64,000 bases of DNA from Bacteroidota bacterium. GTDB lineage: Bacteria > Bacteroidota > Bacteroidia > Chitinophagales > LD1. Made by a program: the position numbers and the translations under genes. A model generated the notes under the pieces. The model was not told the origin of the DNA. It made no database searches and worked only from the letters and a program-made list of their open reading frames with translations. The stretch covers positions 248,001 through 312,000 of the forward strand of contig CANJLD010000001.1 in the NCBI GenBank assembly GCA_947475165.1. The letters run 5' to 3'. Below, piece by piece: positions 9,023 through 16,358 of this stretch. How positions within the stretch are numbered: position 1 is the stretch's first letter; each line of letters begins with the position of its first letter.

Positions 9023-12000
9023 ATGAAATTGTCTTTACGCTGTTTTGCTGTATTGGTAGTTACGTTTATTATTTCAGAAAGCATTTTTGCGCAGTGTCCG
9101 GCTACTCCGCCACTTACGGTTCAAAATCCATCGTTTGAAGGAACCCCTGCTCCGCATGTTACCCCTTCGCCCTGGAATAATTGTATGAACGGACAAACAC
9201 CCGATACACAACCAGGCAGTTGGGGTGTAAATATGCCTCCTACCAACGGCAACACATATCTGGGTTTGGTGCATCAGGTTTCTGCCAGTTGGCAGGAAGG
9301 AGCCTCGGAGCCTTTGAGCGGCCCCATGGTAGCGGGTGTTCAGTATACGTTTACTATGGATATTGCCAACTCTTCGGCAACAGGTGGAGGAATAATACCC
9401 GGTTGTGCGGAATGTTTGGTATGGGGTGGCTTTGGCATGTGCGACCAGGCAAGTTTGCTTTGGAGTTCGGGCGATATTACTCCGTTTGATGTTTGGCAGT
9501 CGTATACTGTTTCTTTTACCCCTGCACAACCTTATACCTGGATAATGATTCAGGTAAGCAGTTTGGGCTGCACCGATTTGCCTTATATTCTGGTAGATAA
9601 TATTTCGCCTATTGTGCCGGGCAACGTGTATATAGTAAGCAGTGCCGTTGACCAAAATATTGCCTGTCCGGGTATGAATAACGGACAGGCTACAGTTCAC
9701 GCCAGCGGGCAGTTTCCTCCATTTACTTATGCGTGGAGCAGTACACCGGTGCAAACCGATTCTGTTTTAAGTAATGTTCCTGCCGGTACGTATTCGGTTA
9801 CGGTTACCGATATTAATGCCTGCACTACCACCACCAGTATTACCATTACACAACCTTCAGCTATTACTTTAACCCCTACCGAGGTACCGGCTACCTGTTT
9901 TGGTTTCAGCACCGGTTCGGCTTATATGAGTTATGCAGGAGGAACAGAGCCGTTTACTTTTATTTGGAACAACGGACCTACTACGCAAAACGACAGTAAT
10001 CTTTTTGCAGGCACATATAATATTACTGCTACCGATGTTAACGGTTGCACAGCTACCGCCAATGCGGTTATTACAGAACCATTGGCACTTTCGGTTACCG
10101 GTACTGTTACAAACCCTACTTGTATTGCAAGCGGTTCAATTGCCACTACGGTAACTAACGGCACTACTCCATACGGTTACGCATGGAATACTGTTCCGGT
10201 GCAAACTACTTCAACCGCTAATAATCTTTCTGCCGGTTCGTATACCGTTACGGTTACTGATGCTAATACGTGTAGCGTAAGCACCAGTTTTAATGTGGCG
10301 GCACCGCCCGGTGTTCCATCTGTTTCGCTTACACCGGTTGATGTCGTCTGTTTCGGGCAAAGCAATGGGTCGGTCAGTTCCACGGTAACCGGTGGCAACC
10401 CCGGTTATACTTATAGTTGGAACACCACACCGGTGCAAACATCGGCAAATGCCACTGCCGTACCAATAGGCACTTATGTGGTAACTGTAACCGATGCTTT
10501 ACTATGCACCGCCACAGTAAGTGCAATAGTGGCTGCCCCAACGGCATTAACGGCATCTACTACCAAAACAGATGTGCTTTGCTTTGGTGCCAACACCGGC
10601 ACAGCAACGGTAACCGCCATCGGTGGAACATCAGGTTATACCTATAACTGGAACAACACTCCTGCGCAAACCACTAGTACTGCTACTGCGCTTTCTGCTA
10701 TCAATTATATAGTTACCGTAACCGATGCCAACAACTGCACCGCAACAGCTAATGCGGTTATCAATCAACCGGCATCTGCCCTTTTGCTTTCCGAAATACA
10801 TACCGATATTTTATGCTTTGGCGATGCTACAGGAAGTGCTAACGTAACTGCCACCGGTGGAACCCCCGGTTATACTTACAGTTGGAATACCACACCGGTT
10901 CAAACATCAAGTTTTATCAATTCAGTTATTGCTGCAACTTATAGTGTAACGGTTATTGATGCGAATAACTGTTTTGTTACTGTTCCCTCTATTATTTCTC
11001 AGCCGCCTTCGGCAGTTAGTGTTACCGCATCGCTTTCCGCTCCGTTGTGTTTTGGTCAGCCTTCTGCTTCAGCTACCGCGACCGCTACCGGTGGAACAAC
11101 CGGTTACAATTATTCTTGGAATACCACACCGGTGCAGAACACACAGAATATTTCGAACATTCCTGCGGGTTCATATACCGTAACCGCTACCGATGCTAAT
11201 AGCTGCACCGCTACTTCTACTATTGTGGTTGCCACTCCGCCTACAACATTAACGGTTACCACTACACCGGTTAATGTTTTATGTTTTGGCGATGCAACCG
11301 GAAGCGTAACCGCTAACGCCAGCGGCAGCTATGGCAATTACTCTTACAATTGGAATTCGAATCCGGTGCAAACTACAGCTACTGCCTCGCAGTTAATTGC
11401 GGGAACATATAACGTAACCGTAACCGATATACAAGGCTGCACCGCTACTGCAACCGATATAGTAACACAACCGGCAACCGCTTTAAGTATTTCTACCGCC
11501 AAAACCGATGTGCTTTGTTTTGGCGATGCCACCGGTAATGCCACAGTAACCGCCAATGGTGGAACCGGTGCTTACAATTACGCATGGAATACTGCACCTC
11601 AACAGACAACTACTACAGCCACTGCGCTTATTGCGGGCAACTACACCCTAACCGTTACCGATGCCAACGGCTGCACGCAAACAGCCAATGCAATTATCAA
11701 CCAACCGGCTGCTCCTCTTGCTGTCGCTTCAGCTATTACAAACATTAATTGTAATGGAGCAAGTAACGGAGCTATCAGTATAACTTCTACAGGCGGTACT
11801 GTTGTTTATGCTTATCAATGGAGTGTTGTTCCTTCTGCCAATACTCCTAACGCAACAGGTCTTCCACCGGGCAATTATGCTATGACGGTTACCGATGCCA
11901 ATAGCTGCACTACCGTTTTGAACAATTTGATTATTGCAGAACCAGCTGCACTTTCATTAAATCCAGTGGTTACAAATGTATCGTGCCCGGGTGCCGGTGA

Positions 12001-12925
12001 AGGAAGTATTGATGCGAACGGAAGCGGTGGAACAAGTCCACTTACATACAATTGGAGCAATGGAAATGCCGCGCAGGTAAATTCGAATCTTGCGGCAGGA
12101 AATTATACCGTCACAGTAACCGATAATAATGGATGTACACTCACCGCAACCAATCCGGTAATTGAATTGCCGGGAGTAACCATGAATGCAACGGTTACGA
12201 ATGTTCTTTGCTTTCCGCTAACGAATGGAGCAGTTGATATTACGGCTTCTACCTCATTTCCACCATTACAATATTTGTGGAGCAACGGAGCGGTAACGCC
12301 AAACATAGCTTCGCTCGATACCGGCACTTATTCCATTACCATTACCGATTCGCATAACTGTCAGGCAGATTCTGTTTTTCACGTAAGCAATGATGATATT
12401 TTCAGCATAGATGCCACACCGGATACGGTAACCATTGATTTAGGCCAAACTGTAAACCTGAATGTTACACCAACAGGAAGCACCTTCGGCAGTGTTATCT
12501 GGACTCCTTCTAACGGATTGGATTGTTCAGATTGCGCCTCTCCAGTTTCATCGGCTCTTTCAAGCATTACTTATTATGTAACCGGTACGGATGTAAACGG
12601 CTGCGTTGCCACCGATGTGGTACACGTAAATGTAATTCCTAAATACATTGTGTTTATTCCAAATGCCTTTACACCTAATGGCGATGGTGCAAACGATTTC
12701 TTCGAGGTGTTTGGCAATAAAGAAGCGTGGAAACAATTTGAAGTAAATGTGTTTGACCGGTGGGGTGAGCGCGTTTATCAAAGTAACGACATGAACTTTA
12801 AATGGGATGGCATGTATCATGGCAAACTTCTCAACCCTTCGGTATTCGTGTATATGGTGAAAGTGATTTACCTCGATAACTATTCCGAGAAATTATTTAA
12901 AGGAAGCGTAACGCTTATCAGATAG
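9023..12925 (+). CDS. Giant SprB-repeat surface adhesin with type B T9SS (gliding-motility-associated) C-terminal domain
   Basis: About 1300 residues. An ATG at 8981 is in frame, but the ATG at 9023 gives a clean signal peptide (MKLSLRCFAVLVVTF... ending IFAQ). The N-terminal 180 residues look like a jelly-roll/carbohydrate-binding-like domain (NPSFEGTPAPH, YILVDNISPI). Then follow about twelve SprB-type repeats of 70-80 residues, each with a cysteine near CFGDATG, a YSWNTTPVQT-like core, and GTYTVTVTDANGCTATA. A short Ig-like region comes next, and the protein ends with the gliding-motility-associated domain (PNAFTPNGDGANDFF, VFDRWGERVYQS, SVTLIR). In Flavobacterium, SprB repeats occur in a mobile adhesin moved by the gliding machinery. 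No gld or spr gene is in this window, so a gliding role is inferred. Confidence 0.93.
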   Translation: MKLSLRCFAVLVVTFIISESIFAQCPATPPLTVQNPSFEGTPAPHVTPSPWNNCMNGQTPDTQPGSWGVNMPPTNGNTYLGLVHQVSASWQEGASEPLSGPMVAGVQYTFTMDIANSSATGGGIIPGCAECLVWGGFGMCDQASLLWSSGDITPFDVWQSYTVSFTPAQPYTWIMIQVSSLGCTDLPYILVDNISPIVPGNVYIVSSAVDQNIACPGMNNGQATVHASGQFPPFTYAWSSTPVQTDSVLSNVPAGTYSVTVTDINACTTTTSITITQPSAITLTPTEVPATCFGFSTGSAYMSYAGGTEPFTFIWNNGPTTQNDSNLFAGTYNITATDVNGCTATANAVITEPLALSVTGTVTNPTCIASGSIATTVTNGTTPYGYAWNTVPVQTTSTANNLSAGSYTVTVTDANTCSVSTSFNVAAPPGVPSVSLTPVDVVCFGQSNGSVSSTVTGGNPGYTYSWNTTPVQTSANATAVPIGTYVVTVTDALLCTATVSAIVAAPTALTASTTKTDVLCFGANTGTATVTAIGGTSGYTYNWNNTPAQTTSTATALSAINYIVTVTDANNCTATANAVINQPASALLLSEIHTDILCFGDATGSANVTATGGTPGYTYSWNTTPVQTSSFINSVIAATYSVTVIDANNCFVTVPSIISQPPSAVSVTASLSAPLCFGQPSASATATATGGTTGYNYSWNTTPVQNTQNISNIPAGSYTVTATDANSCTATSTIVVATPPTTLTVTTTPVNVLCFGDATGSVTANASGSYGNYSYNWNSNPVQTTATASQLIAGTYNVTVTDIQGCTATATDIVTQPATALSISTAKTDVLCFGDATGNATVTANGGTGAYNYAWNTAPQQTTTTATALIAGNYTLTVTDANGCTQTANAIINQPAAPLAVASAITNINCNGASNGAISITSTGGTVVYAYQWSVVPSANTPNATGLPPGNYAMTVTDANSCTTVLNNLIIAEPAALSLNPVVTNVSCPGAGEGSIDANGSGGTSPLTYNWSNGNAAQVNSNLAAGNYTVTVTDNNGCTLTATNPVIELPGVTMNATVTNVLCFPLTNGAVDITASTSFPPLQYLWSNGAVTPNIASLDTGTYSITITDSHNCQADSVFHVSNDDIFSIDATPDTVTIDLGQTVNLNVTPTGSTFGSVIWTPSNGLDCSDCASPVSSALSSITYYVTGTDVNGCVATDVVHVNVIPKYIVFIPNAFTPNGDGANDFFEVFGNKEAWKQFEVNVFDRWGERVYQSNDMNFKWDGMYHGKLLNPSVFVYMVKVIYLDNYSEKLFKGSVTLIR

Positions 12926-12935
12926 CAGACTGCTT

Positions 12936-13115
12936 ATGGCTTGCCCTCCACCTAAAAATGACTTATTCTATTTTGATGCCAACGGCTTGATGGTGATGAC
13001 AGAGAAGTATCATCAGAATCGCGGCTTTTGCTGCAAGAACGGCTGTCGGCATTGTCCTTATAACTTTAAGGACGAAAAGGACATTGAGGAAAAGAAAGAA
13101 GAAGAGCCTAAGTAA
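12936..13115 (+). CDS. DUF5522 family cysteine-rich mini-protein
   Basis: A 59-residue protein starting ATG at 12936, too short for many gene finders. MVMTEKYHQNRGFCCKNGC followed by RHCPYNF is the hallmark of DUF5522: a His, the RGxCC pair and CxxC-like cysteines that could bind a metal. The tail is a highly charged Glu/Lys stretch. It starts 10 bases after the SprB-repeat gene and its stop overlaps the stop of the convergent PLP-enzyme gene by 8 bases. Function is unknown; the cysteine spacing suggests a zinc or iron-sulfur site, which is my inference. Confidence 0.85.
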   Translation: MACPPPKNDLFYFDANGLMVMTEKYHQNRGFCCKNGCRHCPYNFKDEKDIEEKKEEEPK

Positions 13116-14013
13116 AATATTCTGCGTAACCGCTCAAGCCTTGTAACCCACCGGTGTGCAAGGCAACTATTGAAGAACCTTTAGGAAAGTAATTCTGCTT
13201 TATCAAATCGAACAAACCGTAAAACATTTTAGCGGTATAAACCGGCTCTAACTGAATGTCATGCTTCTGTTTAAACTCTTTAATAAACTGAATCAATTCC
13301 GGTTTTACTTTTGCGTATCCGCCAAAGTGATAATCGAAATTTATAGAGAAATTAGAAAACTCCACACCGGTGTAGGCTTTCACAAGCTGGTTCACGTTTG
13401 CCGTTAATGTATCATCTCCTTTTAGTGAACTGAAACCAAGAGCCTGCTTCTCTCCTCTTAAGCCGGCCACTAAACCGGCAAGTGTTCCACCGGTACCACA
13501 AGGGGTGCATACATAATCGAAAGGCACATTCAGTTCTTCAATAATTTCTTCTGCCCCTTCCACCGCATGAACATTGGTTCCGCCCTCGGGTATGTAATAG
13601 AAATCGCCAATCTGCACGCGCAGGCTTTCAATGTTCATCGGGTCATCTTTCTGTCGATACGTTTCCCTATCCATGTAACAGAGTTCCATTCCTTGGCTTG
13701 CAGCAAATTCAAGTGTGGCACTTTTCACTACCGGTTCCTCTCCTCTTATAATTCCAATGACTTTAAAATGAAAAAGCTTTGCCACAGCAGCCGTAGCGTA
13801 AATATGGTTGGAGTAAGCTCCACCAAAAGTGAGCAAGGTGTTTTGTTTATTTAGTCGCGCTTCATACAAATTGTATTTCAGTTTGCGCCACTTGTTGCCT
13901 TGTATGTGTTCGTGAATTAAATCATCGCGCTTGATGTAAAGCGTAATGCCTTTATCGCGCAATAAATCATCTTCAATTTTTTGAAGCGGAGATTCTTTGA
14001 AAGGGTTTTCCAT
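13108..14013 (-). CDS. PLP-dependent 1-aminocyclopropane-1-carboxylate deaminase / D-cysteine desulfhydrase family enzyme
   Basis: A 301-residue fold-type II PLP enzyme. IQGNKWRKLKYNL holds the probable Schiff-base lysine (Lys41), FGGAYSNHIYATAA the substrate-carboxylate loop, and CTPCGTGGTLAGL the phosphate-binding glycine loop. The family includes ACC deaminases and D-cysteine desulfhydrases, which cannot be separated from sequence by eye. It is the last gene of a minus-strand run; its ATG overlaps the TGA of maf by one base (TGATG at 14011-14015), indicating coupling. Confidence 0.88.
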   Translation of the reverse strand: MENPFKESPLQKIEDDLLRDKGITLYIKRDDLIHEHIQGNKWRKLKYNLYEARLNKQNTLLTFGGAYSNHIYATAAVAKLFHFKVIGIIRGEEPVVKSATLEFAASQGMELCYMDRETYRQKDDPMNIESLRVQIGDFYYIPEGGTNVHAVEGAEEIIEELNVPFDYVCTPCGTGGTLAGLVAGLRGEKQALGFSSLKGDDTLTANVNQLVKAYTGVEFSNFSINFDYHFGGYAKVKPELIQFIKEFKQKHDIQLEPVYTAKMFYGLFDLIKQNYFPKGSSIVALHTGGLQGLSGYAEYFT

Positions 14014-14576
14014 CAGAACTTTTTCAACTCCTGATAAACACGGTTGATGGGCAGACCTACCACATTAAAGTAATCACCTTCAAACTGGTTAATGGCAACC
14101 GCACCAATCCATTCCTGGCAGGCATAAGAACCGGCTTTGTCAAACGGCTTGTAGTTGTCTACATAAAATTCTATCTCGTCTTTATTCAACTCGTTAAAAT
14201 AAACCTTTGTCTTTACCGAGAACACCACTTCCTTCTCTTTCGAGAGAATACATACACCGGTTACCACTTCGTGCATTTGCCCGCTTAAAGCCGAGAGCAT
14301 TTCAATGGCATCGTTTCTATCTACCGGCTTTTCATAAATTTTTCCATTCAGAATAACAATAGTATCAGCACCAATTACCACTTCATTCTCAGTAATTTCT
14401 GCTAAAAATGCTTTTGCCTTTTTAGCTGCCAAGTGAGCAGGAATTTCTTCGGGCTTTATTCCCACCAGATGATTCTCATCGACATTCTTCGACTTTACTT
14501 CAAACTCAAAGCCCGCCATAGTCATCAGTTCCTTTCTCCGGGGCGAATTAGACGCGAGAATAATATTGCGTGGCAT
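14013..14576 (-). CDS. Maf family nucleotide pyrophosphatase
   Basis: A 187-residue protein that opens with ILASNSPRRKELM, the signature of Maf proteins, and has the ADTIVIL strand with the catalytic Asp and the GCYACQEW-like segment KAGSYACQEWIGA. These enzymes hydrolyse dTTP, UTP or modified nucleotides such as 5-methyl-UTP and are thought to clean the nucleotide pool. It lies 6 bases downstream of the UbiA prenyltransferase gene and is coupled to the following PLP-enzyme gene. Confidence 0.92.
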   Translation of the reverse strand: MPRNIILASNSPRRKELMTMAGFEFEVKSKNVDENHLVGIKPEEIPAHLAAKKAKAFLAEITENEVVIGADTIVILNGKIYEKPVDRNDAIEMLSALSGQMHEVVTGVCILSKEKEVVFSVKTKVYFNELNKDEIEFYVDNYKPFDKAGSYACQEWIGAVAINQFEGDYFNVVGLPINRVYQELKKF

Positions 14577-14582
14577 GTTTAG

Positions 14583-15548
14583 TTAAGCAGCAGGTTGAAG
14601 GTTAAATAAGTAGAACGCAGGAATGGAGAGAATGCCGAGGAGCATAATGATTTTAAGAAGCAGGCTGATACGGGCATATTGTTTTTTCTCATTAGCCAAA
14701 AACAATAACACCATCGCTACCACAACCGGAATAACAACTGCTATGCTCAGATACACAAACTCTTTTACCGCACCTGCAGCAATAAACCCATTCATAAAAA
14801 AGGCAAGACCGGTAAGCAGCAAGCCAAGCACCATTGCCACTGCAATTTTTGCCACCGGTTCACCAAATTGAACAGGGAGTGTGTTGATGTTATGCTCAGC
14901 ATCTCCTTCTTTATCTTCTATATCCTTTACAATTTCGCGAGCAAGGTTCGTTAGAAAAGCAAAGCCTCCATAAAACTTCACTTGCAACAACAGTATACCA
15001 AGCACATATTTCGAACCTTTAAAATAAATGGTATTCAGAAAATTCACTTCGAACAACATAAGGAGCACAAAGACAAAACCGGTTAAAGCCGACACTACAA
15101 TATTTCCCGCCAGTGGCGTCTTCTTTAAAAACGCTGCATACACATACAACATTAGCGTGCAGATGATATAGATGTAACCAATTTTAAAACTGTTGGCTTT
15201 GTAACCGAGGTAAAAACCTAAACCTATTCCTGCAAATGCCAATATCGCGTGCAAATACATAGCAGTATCCAGCGAGAACGCTACGCTTGGTAGCGGACGT
15301 TCGGGTTTAAACTCCTTGTCTAAATCAAAATCGAAGTAATCGTTAATAATGTTTCCTGCTGCTGCAATCAGAACAATAGAAAGAATAAACCACACAAATT
15401 CAACAGTAGTGAACGGAAGAAGACTAGTAAACAGTTTGTAATGATGAGCGGGAACAAGAATGAGCCAATAAAAAAGCGAGACACTTAAACCGATGATAAA
15501 AAGATTAACAAAGCGGATAAGTTTAAGGAAGTCGGTAATTAATTTCAT
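14583..15548 (-). CDS. UbiA-family prenyltransferase, geranylgeranylglycerol-phosphate geranylgeranyltransferase-like
   Basis: A membrane protein of about 320 residues with eight to nine hydrophobic segments and both aspartate-rich prenyl-diphosphate-binding motifs: NIINDYFDFDLDKE and DIEDKEGD. The frame is open to 15563, but the ATG at 15548 (MKLITDFLKLIRF) is the better start. Relatives in Bacteroidota are commonly named geranylgeranylglycerol-phosphate geranylgeranyltransferases after the archaeal lipid enzyme, but menaquinone- or heme-type UbiA activity is hard to exclude. It is in a tight run with DUF2520 and maf genes; the close packing suggests an operon. Confidence 0.82.
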   Translation of the reverse strand: MKLITDFLKLIRFVNLFIIGLSVSLFYWLILVPAHHYKLFTSLLPFTTVEFVWFILSIVLIAAAGNIINDYFDFDLDKEFKPERPLPSVAFSLDTAMYLHAILAFAGIGLGFYLGYKANSFKIGYIYIICTLMLYVYAAFLKKTPLAGNIVVSALTGFVFVLLMLFEVNFLNTIYFKGSKYVLGILLLQVKFYGGFAFLTNLAREIVKDIEDKEGDAEHNINTLPVQFGEPVAKIAVAMVLGLLLTGLAFFMNGFIAAGAVKEFVYLSIAVVIPVVVAMVLLFLANEKKQYARISLLLKIIMLLGILSIPAFYLFNLQPAA

Positions 15549-15578
15549 GGAGGGTTTTAACAATAACGCAAAACGAAG

Positions 15579-16352
15579 TTATTTATGATTTTGATTTGCA
15601 GAAGCAATGATGCTCTGGCTCAGTATTTCATAAATCCTTTGCAGACGGATATCATCTCCCAACAACATTAAATGTTTTTCGATGGTTTGCATATCGCCTC
15701 TGGCAGCCGGTCCAGTTTGAATATCTGATGGAGAATTTTGTTGTAGGTTTTCAATAGAACGATAGATAAGCGGTTTTAGAATATCAAACGACAAACCATG
15801 ACCGAGCAACAAAGATTCCGAAACGCTGTAAAGATGGTTGGTAAAATTATTGGCAAACACAGCTGCTACATGAATCCATTGCCGTTGCTCTTCATCTACT
15901 TTGTAAACGTTCTGTGAAATAGTTTTTGCAAGTGCTTCAAGTTTCGAAACGGTTGCTTCATCATTCCCTTCTATCAAAACCGGAACGTTTTTAAAATCAA
16001 CTTCCGAATTCTTCTTCATGGTTTGCAACGGATAGAAAATACCTACATTAGCAGAAGCAGTTTTCAGCATTTTTTTTGAGTTGGTGCCGGACGTATGCGC
16101 AATAGTTTTATCGCCCAGTTTTAGTTGTTCAGCAATTTCTTCAATCACATCGTCCTTTACTGCCATTATGTAAACTTCGGCATCCAGAATTTGCGAGGCA
16201 TCGGAAGTAAATGAAGCGGCAACTGTTCTTGCTAATTCTCTTCCCGCATCATCGCTACGGTTGTATATCTGAACAATTTCGTGTCCTGCTTTTTTAAGAG
16301 CAAGTGCGAGATTGGTAGCCACATTACCTGCACCGATGATAGAGATTTTCAT
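15579..16352 (-). CDS. Rossmann-like and DUF2520 domain-containing protein
   Basis: A 257-residue protein. The N-terminus MKISIIGAGNVATNLALALK is a GxGxxA nucleotide-binding fold, followed by QIYNRSDDAG. The C-terminal half, from about residue 125, matches DUF2520 with FANNFTNHLYSVSE and the GPAARGD motif near residue 220. The architecture resembles ketopantoate-reductase- or NADP-oxidoreductase-like enzymes; the substrate is unknown. It starts 6 bases after the M4 protease gene ends. Confidence 0.88.
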   Translation of the reverse strand: MKISIIGAGNVATNLALALKKAGHEIVQIYNRSDDAGRELARTVAASFTSDASQILDAEVYIMAVKDDVIEEIAEQLKLGDKTIAHTSGTNSKKMLKTASANVGIFYPLQTMKKNSEVDFKNVPVLIEGNDEATVSKLEALAKTISQNVYKVDEEQRQWIHVAAVFANNFTNHLYSVSESLLLGHGLSFDILKPLIYRSIENLQQNSPSDIQTGPAARGDMQTIEKHLMLLGDDIRLQRIYEILSQSIIASANQNHK

Positions 16353-16358
16353 ACCGTA

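Noticed and set aside
9074-9754. A 226-codon open frame opposite the adhesin gene
   Set aside because: It is antisense to the carbohydrate-binding and first SprB region, with Arg/Thr/His-rich composition typical of shadow frames.
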